From Singulisphaera sp. GP187 (GTDB lineage: Bacteria > Planctomycetota > Planctomycetia > Isosphaerales > Isosphaeraceae): 64,000 bases of DNA. The notes below the pieces were generated by a model. It was not told the origin of the DNA and made no database searches. It saw nothing but the letters and a program-made list of their open reading frames with translations. The position numbers were made by a program, and so were the translations under genes. This document shows positions 17,279-25,570 of this stretch, one piece after another; position 1 is the first letter of the stretch, and each line of letters starts with the position of its first letter. Location of the stretch: NCBI RefSeq assembly GCF_900129635.1, contig NZ_FSRB01000002.1:958727-1022726 (forward strand), given 5' to 3'.

Positions 17279-19345
17279 ATGGCAGACATCACGATCAACG
17301 GTATTACGGTCGATCCCTTCGATACACCCCATGTCGGCTTAGCGAACGCGTCTCCGGCTTTGAGGGGTGCCGCCACCGCCCTCTCCACCGCGGCCGCCAC
17401 TCTGCCGTCGGAGGACACGAACTATGTACTCATCCAGGCGAAGGGCCCACTGACGGCCGCCTACCGGAAGGACCTTGAGGCGGCGGGTGCAAAGATCTTG
17501 GAGTACGTGCCGGAGAGTACCTACGTCTGCCGGTACGAGCCGGCCGACCTCGATCCGGTCCGCAAGCTACCGTTCGTGGAGTGGGCTGGGCCTTACCTCC
17601 AGGGGTTCAAGGTGGCTGCGTCCCTCACTCCGGATCCGATCGGGCGGATGTCCCTGATGGAGGCCGCAGTCGGCACCCCGGCGGTCATGCGCAAGACCCC
17701 AAAGGTCGTGGATGTCGTGTTCCATGGGGACGTGAACGTGGCCGCGGCGGCTAAGGAGGTGGCGATCGCGGCCGGGATCGACCCGACCGACGTGAAGCCG
17801 TCCCGGAACAAGGTCCGGTTGACAGTCCAGGCCAACCGGCTGAACGACCTGGCCGCCTTGGACGTGGTCCGTTCGATCGAGCCGGTCTTCCCGGCCAAGC
17901 TGCACAACGACATCGCCCGAGGCATCCTCGGACTCGACAGCTCGAACCCCGGATCGCTCCCGTTCGAGGGGGGAGGGCAGACGGTTGGGGTCGCGGACAC
18001 CGGGTTCGACAAGGGGTCGACCGCATCTGTCCATCCGGCGTTCACAGGACGAGTCCAGAGGCTTTACGCCCTCGGCCGGCCGGGGAAGTCGAACGACCCG
18101 AACGGGCACGGCACCCACGTTGCCGGGTCGGTGCTTGGGGATGGCGTCTCGGCGGTACTGGGCACCTCGATCCGGGGGACGGCCCCGAAGGCCCGGCTCG
18201 TCTTCCAATCGGTCTTGGATGCGGGAGGCGGGCTCGGCGGGCTGCCCACGGACCTAAGGGACCTCTTCAGCGACCCCTACAATTCCGACGGTGTCCGGGT
18301 CCATACCAACTCTTGGGGGAGCACCGTCGGGGACAGTCGGTACGACTCCCAGGCGTTCGAGGTGGACGACTTTGTCTGGAACAACCGAGATTGCGTGATC
18401 TGCTTCGCCGCCGGGAACGAGGGTGTGGATGCGGACGGCGACGGGCTCATCGATCGATCGTCGATTACCCCGCCAGCGACCGCCAAGAACTGCATCACGG
18501 TGGGGGCGAGCGAGAACAATCGCCCGAGCTTCGCTCTGACCTACGGATCGGGCTGGCCGTCGGATTTCCCGGCCAATCCGATCTTCTCCGACAAGACGGC
18601 CGACCACCCGGAAGGGATGGTCGCATTCAGCAGCCGCGGGCCGACCAGCGACCAACGGTTCTGCCCGGACGTGGTGGCCCCCGGCACCTTCGTGCTCTCT
18701 GCCCGCTCTCGGGACACGACGAAAGTCGGGTGGGGCCTGTCCGCCGACCCGCAGTACATGTTTGACGGTGGGACGAGCATGGCCACGCCGCTGGTCGCGG
18801 GCTGCTGCGCTCTCATCCGGGAGTACTTGATCGGTCAGAGGAACCTGTCGACACCGAGCGCTGCCTTGGTGAAGGCGATGCTGATCAACGGGGCGTTGGG
18901 CATTCCAGGGCAGTACACCCCGACTGAGGCCGGGCCGATCCCGAACTTCGCGGACGGGTTCGGACGTGCGGATATGGCGGCCGTGCTTGGCCCGGGGGAG
19001 GTCCAGCTCGCCCTCGTCCAGGATGAGGGCCGTCAACTCGACACCGGGGACGAGGAAACGGTTACCGTTCAAGTCCCGGCGGGGGTCGCCGAACTGAAGG
19101 CGACGCTGGTCTGGACAGACCCGGCGGGGGCCACTCTCCAGAATGACCTCGATCTGATCGTTCGTGCGGGAGGCCAAGAGTGGCATGGGAACGTAGCCTC
19201 GGGTTCCCTCGCGTTCGACCGGGTGAACAACGTCGAGCAACTGATCTGGCCGTCCCCGCCGGCGGGCCAGGTCGAGGTTGTGGTTCGGGCGTTCCGAATC
19301 ACACGGTTCTCGCAGCCGTTCGCTCTTGTTGTCCGGCTGAGGTAG
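17279..19345 (+). CDS. S8 family serine peptidase (subtilase, KP-43-like layout)
   Basis: A 688-residue protease with the full catalytic triad: D240 in VGVADTGFD, H277 in NGHGTHVAG and S500 in GGTSMATP. The oxyanion asparagine is N380 in FAAGNEG. The catalytic domain is followed by a beta-barrel-like domain with LKATLVWTDPAGATLQNDLD, typical of KP-43-type subtilases. About 210 residues precede the catalytic domain and may be a pro-region. No Sec or Tat signal peptide is visible at the N-terminus (MADITINGITVDPFDTPHVG), which is unusual for an extracellular subtilase. AGGAGG lies about 6 nt before the ATG. It stands alone, with a long non-coding region upstream and a convergent gene downstream. 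Confidence 0.93.
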   Translation: MADITINGITVDPFDTPHVGLANASPALRGAATALSTAAATLPSEDTNYVLIQAKGPLTAAYRKDLEAAGAKILEYVPESTYVCRYEPADLDPVRKLPFVEWAGPYLQGFKVAASLTPDPIGRMSLMEAAVGTPAVMRKTPKVVDVVFHGDVNVAAAAKEVAIAAGIDPTDVKPSRNKVRLTVQANRLNDLAALDVVRSIEPVFPAKLHNDIARGILGLDSSNPGSLPFEGGGQTVGVADTGFDKGSTASVHPAFTGRVQRLYALGRPGKSNDPNGHGTHVAGSVLGDGVSAVLGTSIRGTAPKARLVFQSVLDAGGGLGGLPTDLRDLFSDPYNSDGVRVHTNSWGSTVGDSRYDSQAFEVDDFVWNNRDCVICFAAGNEGVDADGDGLIDRSSITPPATAKNCITVGASENNRPSFALTYGSGWPSDFPANPIFSDKTADHPEGMVAFSSRGPTSDQRFCPDVVAPGTFVLSARSRDTTKVGWGLSADPQYMFDGGTSMATPLVAGCCALIREYLIGQRNLSTPSAALVKAMLINGALGIPGQYTPTEAGPIPNFADGFGRADMAAVLGPGEVQLALVQDEGRQLDTGDEETVTVQVPAGVAELKATLVWTDPAGATLQNDLDLIVRAGGQEWHGNVASGSLAFDRVNNVEQLIWPSPPAGQVEVVVRAFRITRFSQPFALVVRLR

Positions 19346-19464
19346 GAGGGCTGCGAGTTGGAGGGCGGGAACGGGGCCAAGGGGCCGTCACCGGCGAGGT
19401 GGCGGTCCCCGCCTCCAGCGTTCTCCCTCCAATATTGAGAATTCGGCCCGGGTGGCCACGCACT

Positions 19465-20184
19465 TCAGTGGGGAGGCCTGGGAGGTTCCGAGAGGTTGGT
19501 GTGGCCGTAGCCGAGGTCGGGACTCCGCTCGCCGGGCTCGTAACAATAGACCGAATACTGGCTGCCCTCCCAACCCATGGGGAAATATCCAAGGCAATAC
19601 AAGTTCAGGAGGGGGAGGAAGGGATTCGGACCGGGGATCAGGTCGGCCACGAGTTCTCCGAGCAACGCCTCGCTGATCCACGACTGGGCGGCACAAAGAA
19701 GCCCCCAGGCGACGACCCGATCTCGGTCTCCCCACCCCGTGGTTCGGCTCGGGGGCAGAGCGGCGAGATCCGGGATCACGCATTCTCCAACGACGTTCGG
19801 ATTGCCCGCCAAGGGCCAAAGCGGCGGAATGAGCCGGGCCCGTGCGGCGGTAAGCCCCACGACACGAGCTTGGAGGTCGGCAACGACCCCGCCCAAGGCC
19901 TTTTCGGACTCCGCCCATCGCGGTCCCCAAGGTTCGTACGGATCGATCCCCCAGCGATCCCGGTGGAGCAGCTCGAGGCTCCCGCCCAGCCATTGCAGTT
20001 CCTCGACCTTGGATGCCGCCGTGCCGAGCGCACGCAGGTGAACTTGGACGAGTGACTCGGCCATGCCCCGGGGTGGGAGCTGCCCCGGGGATGCGAACCA
20101 GGAGATTGAGCGTGCCGCGGCGAGGGACGATCCCAGTCGCCCCGCCGCCGCTCCATAACAAGTCAGGACGTCGTGGTCGATCAA
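19465..20184 (-). CDS. Hypothetical protein (239 aa)
   Basis: I do not recognise this protein. It begins MIDHDVLTCYGAAAGRLGSSL and is rich in Ala, Leu and Trp without a clear membrane helix. The C-terminal part LLNLYCLGYFPMGWEGSQYS is aromatic-rich and looks like genuine coding sequence. A competing plus-strand frame over 19180-20055 is proline/arginine-rich and is judged a shadow. It converges with the subtilase gene and lies upstream of a tautomerase gene on the same strand, though more than 100 nt separates them. No role can be inferred. Confidence 0.6.
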   Translation of the reverse strand: MIDHDVLTCYGAAAGRLGSSLAAARSISWFASPGQLPPRGMAESLVQVHLRALGTAASKVEELQWLGGSLELLHRDRWGIDPYEPWGPRWAESEKALGGVVADLQARVVGLTAARARLIPPLWPLAGNPNVVGECVIPDLAALPPSRTTGWGDRDRVVAWGLLCAAQSWISEALLGELVADLIPGPNPFLPLLNLYCLGYFPMGWEGSQYSVYCYEPGERSPDLGYGHTNLSEPPRPPH

Positions 20185-20299
20185 GGCGGAGAACTCCCTA
20201 AATTCTGAGAACCGTCGCGTGACGGAGGAAATCTCCCGCCGGAATGGAGTTCAGGGGCAGTTTCGCAGGATTTCCTCCGTCCCCCTCGTTGTTGTTGTC

Positions 20300-20539
20300 T
20301 CAGACAACGGGCGCGGTCGGCAACTCACCGGCGGCGAGCGCTTTGACATCAGCCGTGGTGAACGCCTTGCCTGCGATGCCCCAACTGCCGCTTTTCACCT
20401 CCTCGATGACCACCATGGTGACCGCTCGCAGATTCTCACCTTCGATGGTGACCATCGCGTCGGTGAGCTTGCGAATCATCTCCTCCTTCTGGGACTCCGA
20501 GAAGACGCCCTCAATGACCTTCACCTGAACGAGAGGCAT
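20300..20539 (-). CDS. Tautomerase (4-oxalocrotonate tautomerase-like)
   Basis: A 79-residue protein starting MPLVQVKVIEGVFSESQKEE. Proline directly after the initiator methionine is the catalytic general base of the tautomerase superfamily, exposed after Met removal. The beta-alpha-beta pattern (LVQVKVIEG, then the helix SESQKEEMIRKLTDAMV, then AVTMVVIEEV) and the GSWGIAGK segment fit the 4-OT group. Such enzymes form oligomers in the cytosol and ketonise enol-type intermediates; the substrate here is unknown because no catabolic genes adjoin it. AGGAG is placed before the ATG on the minus strand. Confidence 0.92.
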   Translation of the reverse strand: MPLVQVKVIEGVFSESQKEEMIRKLTDAMVTIEGENLRAVTMVVIEEVKSGSWGIAGKAFTTADVKALAAGELPTAPVV

Positions 20540-20776
20540 GGTGCATACTCCTTATAGTAAATGCGGAAAAGTCGATTCTGTTAAAAATAAGTATAGGCTG
20601 TGATGTTTGTCTTGGATGGCCGCGGCGCCACGGTTCACGATGGGCCGGGCAGGAGAAGTTGTCAGGAACCCCGTTTTTCTTGGGGGCGTCCTCATGGCTT
20701 CTCCCGCCTTGAGTCGTCAGGGAGGTCCCATAAGCGACATCGAACACTCTCCTGGCCACGTTGAGGCGGATCCGGC

Positions 20777-23629
20777 TCAATCCTGGATCAGAATGTTGTC
20801 GCCTGGTCCTCCGTCGAGGATGTCGAGGCCCGGGCCGCCGACCAGGACGTCGTCCCCCGCGCCGCCGGTCAGGGTGTCATTGCCTGCCCCGCCGATGAGG
20901 ACGTCGTCGCCGTTGCCGCCATCGGCAGTGAAGGCGATCGAGCCGGCGGCGAGGCTGGAGCCGTCCACCACGTCATCGCCGTCGCGGGCATTGATGATCA
21001 GCCGGTCATTGGCGGCCTCGGCGCCCTTGATGTTCACCTGGGCGGTGAGACCGATCACGGAGACGCCGCTCGCATCGCCCAGGGCGGTGATGGCGTCGTC
21101 CCCGTTGGTGCCGTTGACGATGACGGTATCGGCCTGGCCGTCGCCTGTGCCGCTCCCCGGAGTGGCGGCCAGGTCGAGGTTGACCTGCTTGAGGTCGGTG
21201 CCGGTCAGGTCGTTGACGGTGATGGTGTCGGCTCCGCCCAGGGCGTTGACGTCGACCCCCTCGACGCCGTTGAGGTCCATCGTGACGTTGCCGACGTCGC
21301 GGGTCAGGCGGGCACGCTGGCCGTTGGCGGTGATGGCGATCTGCTCGTTGATGTTGGCGCCGTTGAAGACTAACGTGTCGTTGCCGTCCTGGCCCTCGAC
21401 GGTGTCGCTGCCGTCGCCCGGGTTCCAGACGAAGGTGTCGTCGCCGGCGCCCATCAGCGCCACGTCGGTGCCCCGGCCGCCGTTGATAAGGTCGTCCCCC
21501 TGGCTACCGATCAGGGTGTCGTTGCCATCGCCCCCGTTGAGGGTCAGGGCGATCGCGTTCGCCGGGAGCGCACTCGCGTCGATGCGGTCGTCGCCCGCGA
21601 GACCGTTGACCGTGAGTTGGTCGCTCGACGCCTCGCTCCCCGCGATGTGCACCGAGGCGGCCAGGCCCGCGACATCGATGCCGGACGCCGAGCCGGCGAC
21701 CGCGATCCTGTCCGCGCCGTTGGTGCCGTTGACGATGACGGAGTCGCCGGTCCCTATGCCGCTCCCCGGCACGTCGGCCAGGTTGAGGTTGAGTTGGGTG
21801 ACGCCGGTGCCGGTGAGGTCGTTGACAGTGACGGTGTCCGCGCCGCCCAGGGCGGTGAAGTTGATCACCTCGACGGCGTTGAGGTCCATGGTGATAGAAC
21901 CGACGTCGCGGGTGAACCGGACCCGGCTGCCGTTGGCCGAGACGTCGATCCGCTCGCTGTCATTCGAGCCGTTGAAGAGCATCGTATCGCTGCCGTCCTG
22001 GCCCTCGACGGTGTCGCTGCCGTCACCCGGGTCCCAGCGGAAGGTGTCGTTGCCAGCGCCCAGGAGGGCGACGTCGTTGCCCCGGCCGCCGTCGACGAGG
22101 TCGTTGCCGTCGCCGCCGAACAGCCTGTCGTCGCCGCTGCTGCCGAAAATCGCGTCGTTGCCGTTGCCGCCATCGGCCGTCAGCTTGATCATGCCAGCGG
22201 GAAGTGCGGTGGCGTTGATGGTGTCGCTACCCCCGAGCGTGTTGATGAAAAGCGAGTCGCTGGCGCCTTCGGACCCGTTGACCGCCACGTCGGCCGGCAG
22301 GCCGGTGACCGCGAAACTGGACCCCGCGCCGGTGACGCCGACTGCGTCGCCGTTGTTGGTGCCGTTGACGATCACGGTGTCGGCCTGGCCGTCGCCCGTG
22401 CCGCTCCCCGGAGTGGCGGCCAGGTCGATGTTGACCTGCGTGAGTTCGGTGCCGGTCAGGTCGTTGACGGTGATGGTGTCGGCTCCGCCCAGGGGGGTGA
22501 CGTCGACCCCCTCGACGCCGTTGAGGTCCATCGTGACGTTGCCGATGTCGCGGGTCAGGCGGGCACGCTGACCGTTGGCGGAGATGGCGATCTGCTCGTT
22601 GTTGTTGGCGCCGTTGAAGACCAGCGTGTCGTTGCCGTCCTGGCCCTCGACGGTGTCACTGCCGTCGCCCGGGTTCCAGACGAAGGTGTCGTCGCCGGCG
22701 CCCAACATCGCCACGTCGGTGCCCCGGCCGCCGTTGATGAGGTCGTTGCCGTCGCCGCCGATCAAGGTGTCGTTGCCGTCGCCGCCGGTCAGCGTGTCAT
22801 TCCCCGCGCCGCCATCCTCCGTGAGTTGAATCAGCGTGGCGAGGCCGTTGCCGGCCGTGATCATGTCGTCGCCGCCGTTGCCGTTGACGACCAGGCTCTC
22901 GGTGGTGCCGATGTCCAGGGTGAAGGGGACGGGGCTGACGCGATCGAACCGGACTCGCGAACCGTTGGCCGTGATCGTGAAGTTCTCGGCGCCGTTGCCG
23001 CCGTTGGACTCGACGGTGTCGATCCCGGCGCCGCCCTCGTTGAGGTCGCTACCATCGCCAGGGTTCCAGATCATCCGATCGTTACCCGCCTGGCCGAAGG
23101 CCTGGTCGGTCCCGGCGCCGCCGATCAGTACGTCATTCCCGGCGCCGCCGAAGAGTAGGTCGTTGCCGCCCTTGCCCAGCAGGGTGTCGTTGCCCGACTC
23201 GCCGAAGAGCATGTCATTGCCGCTGCCGCCCGTGATCGTGTCGTTGCCGTCGCCGCCGAAGAGATTCGCCTTCGGTAAGCTACCATTGGCCTCGTCCAGG
23301 AAGAGGTTGTCGTTGCCGCAGAGCCCGAAGATCTGGATCTGAGTGGTGTTGGCGACGGTGGCGATCCTGCCCCTGATCCTCACCGCGCCGCCGTTCACGA
23401 GGATCGTCCCGGCCGCGTCGCGGGAGACCCCGATGGTGTTGTCCGCCGCATCGCCAATCACCGTTAATAGGCCCACGCCCTGCGCGACGGAAAAGGTGGC
23501 CGTGACCGCGGGCAGGACGCGGCGATCCAGCAACTCGAGGCGATTGAGTTCGACGAGTCGAACACGTTGCGACGATCGCGGACGGCCAGATTGACGGGTA
23601 AGAGCATCACGAAAATAACGCTTCCACAT
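20777..23629 (-). CDS. RTX-repeat (hemolysin-type calcium-binding) surface protein
   Basis: 950 residues from ATG 23629 (MWKRYFRDALTRQSGR), with GGAG 9 nt upstream; the frame remains open to 23878 but the extra residues look non-coding. Near residue 30 it carries RLELLDRRVLPAV, the LE-x-R-x-LL type signature common at the start of giant planctomycete surface proteins. The rest is built from GGxGxD-type nonapeptides (GGDGNDTITGGSGNDMLFGES) that bind Ca2+ in parallel beta-rolls, interleaved with beta segments such as VDVTPLGGADTITVNDLTG. Two internal modules of about 110 codons are nearly identical at DNA level (about 21120-21440 and 22370-22700), and a third is diverged. It ends without a transmembrane anchor. 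Probably secreted; binding partner unknown. Confidence 0.9.
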   Translation of the reverse strand: MWKRYFRDALTRQSGRPRSSQRVRLVELNRLELLDRRVLPAVTATFSVAQGVGLLTVIGDAADNTIGVSRDAAGTILVNGGAVRIRGRIATVANTTQIQIFGLCGNDNLFLDEANGSLPKANLFGGDGNDTITGGSGNDMLFGESGNDTLLGKGGNDLLFGGAGNDVLIGGAGTDQAFGQAGNDRMIWNPGDGSDLNEGGAGIDTVESNGGNGAENFTITANGSRVRFDRVSPVPFTLDIGTTESLVVNGNGGDDMITAGNGLATLIQLTEDGGAGNDTLTGGDGNDTLIGGDGNDLINGGRGTDVAMLGAGDDTFVWNPGDGSDTVEGQDGNDTLVFNGANNNEQIAISANGQRARLTRDIGNVTMDLNGVEGVDVTPLGGADTITVNDLTGTELTQVNIDLAATPGSGTGDGQADTVIVNGTNNGDAVGVTGAGSSFAVTGLPADVAVNGSEGASDSLFINTLGGSDTINATALPAGMIKLTADGGNGNDAIFGSSGDDRLFGGDGNDLVDGGRGNDVALLGAGNDTFRWDPGDGSDTVEGQDGSDTMLFNGSNDSERIDVSANGSRVRFTRDVGSITMDLNAVEVINFTALGGADTVTVNDLTGTGVTQLNLNLADVPGSGIGTGDSVIVNGTNGADRIAVAGSASGIDVAGLAASVHIAGSEASSDQLTVNGLAGDDRIDASALPANAIALTLNGGDGNDTLIGSQGDDLINGGRGTDVALMGAGDDTFVWNPGDGSDTVEGQDGNDTLVFNGANINEQIAITANGQRARLTRDVGNVTMDLNGVEGVDVNALGGADTITVNDLTGTDLKQVNLDLAATPGSGTGDGQADTVIVNGTNGDDAITALGDASGVSVIGLTAQVNIKGAEAANDRLIINARDGDDVVDGSSLAAGSIAFTADGGNGDDVLIGGAGNDTLTGGAGDDVLVGGPGLDILDGGPGDNILIQD

Positions 23630-23930
23630 GAGTGTCGTCTCCAAAGTTGTAAGGAAGCCGCGGGAAGCCCGAAGGCTCCCTGAATGGAATCTGGGTACGA
23701 ACCTTCGACGCCCGACCTTGCTCGAACGGCTGGTCACGTCGGCACTCGAAGTTCTTCGCGATCCCCTGGCGAAGACCAAAAGGCCGGCCTTTGGAGGGAT
23801 CGCCGTCTCACGCCACGATCGGAGAACCTCTCCACAGGCGTGTTCAAATGACCGGGCGAAACCCGGCGCGTTACGCACGACCCGTACTGGGGACGAGGGC
23901 CGCCGCCGCCACTCGTCGCCCGCGATAGGG
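23630..23930. other. Intergenic region upstream of the RTX gene, no gene seen
   Basis: Separates the RTX gene from the DUF3455 gene on the same strand. Frames continue open from both sides but show arginine/serine-rich shadow composition. It probably holds the RTX promoter. Confidence 0.4.
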
Positions 23931-24512
23931 TTAGTGGTGCGCCCGTTGGTAGAAGAAATAGTCGGCGGTGTAAGGCACTCTTGCCACGTCGCCTGGGAAG
24001 GCGCCGGGGTGGATCGGGGCGTTGCCGCCCACGGTGTTCAACCGCTGGATGTAGGTCACGTGGCGGAAGAGACCGTGTCCCTCGGTGGATGCCGCTCCGA
24101 GCAAGAGCCAGGGAATGGCGTTGGGGTCTGGGGTGCAGTGATCGATCACCGTGCCGACCACTTTGCTGCCGCCGATGCTCTCCCAAGTGGGGCCGGCAAA
24201 GTGCATGCCGATGGCACTGTCCTCGCCCGCGTCGGCAAACAAGACCGCCGCGGGCGCCACGAAGTCCCAACTCGTGCCGTTCCAGCGGTAGATCTGTACG
24301 CCCACGCCGAACGCATGGAAGAAGACCTTGTTCCCCACCGGCACCTGTAACTTTTGACAATCTCCCAGGTCTGGAGCCTGGTTGTCATGGCCCGAGTCCG
24401 CCCCCGCGGGAGCGACGAACGCGAAGAATAGGAGCAGAGTCAGGGCCAGCGCGGCCGGCGCCACGTTGACGGGGGAAAACCGAAACAAACGTTGAGTTCT
24501 TGGCGTGCTCAT
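23931..24512 (-). CDS. DUF3455 domain protein, predicted secreted
   Basis: 193 residues from ATG 24512 (MSTPRTQRLFRFSP). An N-terminal signal peptide is evident: a short basic region, then PAALALTLLLFFAFVAPAGA with cleavage likely after the Ala-Gly-Ala. The mature domain has LQVPVGNKVFFHAFGVGVQI and YRWNGTSWDFVAPAAVLFAD, the characteristic DUF3455 core; related proteins are small envelope proteins of unknown function. A second in-frame ATG 78 nt upstream (24590) arises from a tandem duplication of the initiation region, so translation could also start there and yield 26 additional residues. The gene is divergent from the ECF sigma factor at 24956. Confidence 0.85.
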   Translation of the reverse strand: MSTPRTQRLFRFSPVNVAPAALALTLLLFFAFVAPAGADSGHDNQAPDLGDCQKLQVPVGNKVFFHAFGVGVQIYRWNGTSWDFVAPAAVLFADAGEDSAIGMHFAGPTWESIGGSKVVGTVIDHCTPDPNAIPWLLLGAASTEGHGLFRHVTYIQRLNTVGGNAPIHPGAFPGDVARVPYTADYFFYQRAHH

Positions 24513-24639
24513 TGTTGGTTTCCTTGGCCTTGGAATTGTTGAGAAGACGCGGGGAATCCGTAACAAACGTTGAGTTCTTGACGTGATCATTGTTGGCTTC
24601 CTTGGAATTGGAATTGTTGAAAAGACGCAGGGAATCCGT
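24484..24639. repeat. 78-bp tandem duplication covering ribosome-binding site and start codon of the DUF3455 gene
   Basis: Copy 1 is 24484-24561 and copy 2 is 24562-24639. The copies differ at only a handful of positions. Each contains, on the minus strand, a purine-rich leader, an ATG, and the codons for TQRL. The period of 78 keeps the two ATGs in frame, so the duplication doubles the translation start without breaking the gene. Confidence 0.9.
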
Positions 24640-24955
24640 GAGCCCCCCCCCCGCAGGGCCGGACTTGGCTTGTCAGTCCACGAGCAGCCTGGCGAATGAG
24701 CCGACCGCGCCCTGAGGACCGGGGTTGAAGCGATCGACTCCTGGATTCGACCGACTCATTTTCTCTGTTCCCGGGCGGTCTCAGCACTCGGCCCGGATCA
24801 CATGCGGCGTAACGGTCTGCGATGACATCTCCTCCGCGGTGCGGTACAATGCCTGATGAGAACGACTTTCCCCGACTCCACACGTGTCAATCCGGGTCGG
24901 CGTGCGTGTCGGCCAAAAAATCCAAAGAATCCGCTGGCACCCGACGGGAGTGGCC
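24640..24955. other. Divergent promoter region between DUF3455 and sigma-kinase genes
   Basis: Contains a run of about ten C residues near 24643-24652 and otherwise no gene. Regulatory sites for both directions are expected, but no consensus element could be assigned with confidence. Confidence 0.4.
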
Positions 24956-25549
24956 ATGGCCAACACCGAGTCGTTCGCGCGCTTGATGGCTCGGCTCCGC
25001 TCCGGCGAGGACGCGGCCGCGCGGGAGGTGTTCGAGCGGTTCGCCGGTCGGCTGGTCGCGCTGGCCCGCGGCCGGTTTAACCGCCTCCTGGCTCGCAAGG
25101 TGGACCCGGAGGACGTGGTGCAGTCGGCCTTCAAGAGTTTTTTCGTCCGTCACCGCGAGGGGAAACTGGACGTAGGTGACTCGGGCGGGTTGTGGAACCT
25201 GCTGACCCTCATCACGCTGCGCAAGTGTGCCGATCGGGCCGAGTATTTCCTGGCAGAGCGGCGTGACGCCGCAAGGGAGGCGACCGGCTCGGCCGGCGGG
25301 GACGGGCCGGACGCCTGTCTGGGGGCGTTGGACCGCGAGCCGCGGCCGGAGGAGGCGGTGATCCTGGCCGAGACCGTCGAACGCTTGTTCCGGGACGCGA
25401 CCACCCACGAACGCCCCGTCCTGGAGTTAAGCCTCCAGGGCTACACGACCTCGGAGATCAGTGTTCGGCTCGGCCGGGCCGAACGCTCGGTCCGCCGCCT
25501 GCGTGAGCAGATCCGCGTGCGGCTCGAGCGCCTGCAAGAGGCGGATTAA
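24956..25549 (+). CDS. ECF-type RNA polymerase sigma factor
   Basis: 197 residues from ATG 24956 (MANTESFARLMARLRSGED); GGGAG lies 5-6 nt upstream, which favours this start over ATG 24884. Region 2 is at about residues 20-95 (AREVFERFAGRLVALARGRF, then VDPEDVVQSAFKSFFVRH). Region 4 is near 145-195 with a helix-turn-helix (VLELSLQGYTTSEISVRLG, RAERSVRRLREQIR). The VDPEDVVQSAF form is common among planctomycete ECF factors. The kinase gene begins only 21 nt downstream, so the pair is almost certainly co-transcribed. This suggests that the kinase controls or is controlled by this sigma factor. No anti-sigma factor gene is adjacent. Confidence 0.92.
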   Translation: MANTESFARLMARLRSGEDAAAREVFERFAGRLVALARGRFNRLLARKVDPEDVVQSAFKSFFVRHREGKLDVGDSGGLWNLLTLITLRKCADRAEYFLAERRDAAREATGSAGGDGPDACLGALDREPRPEEAVILAETVERLFRDATTHERPVLELSLQGYTTSEISVRLGRAERSVRRLREQIRVRLERLQEAD

Positions 25550-25570
25550 CGTGCGGGAGAGGCTACGCCG

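Noticed and set aside
21100..22800. CRISPR-like periodic repeats
   Set aside because: The periodicity is the coding repeat of RTX nonapeptides; unit lengths and spacers are not CRISPR-like and no cas genes are present.
20607..23158. Long open frames on the plus strand opposite the RTX gene (Ser/Pro-rich and Val/Asp-rich repeats)
   Set aside because: They mirror the periodic GGxGxD codons of the RTX gene on the other strand.
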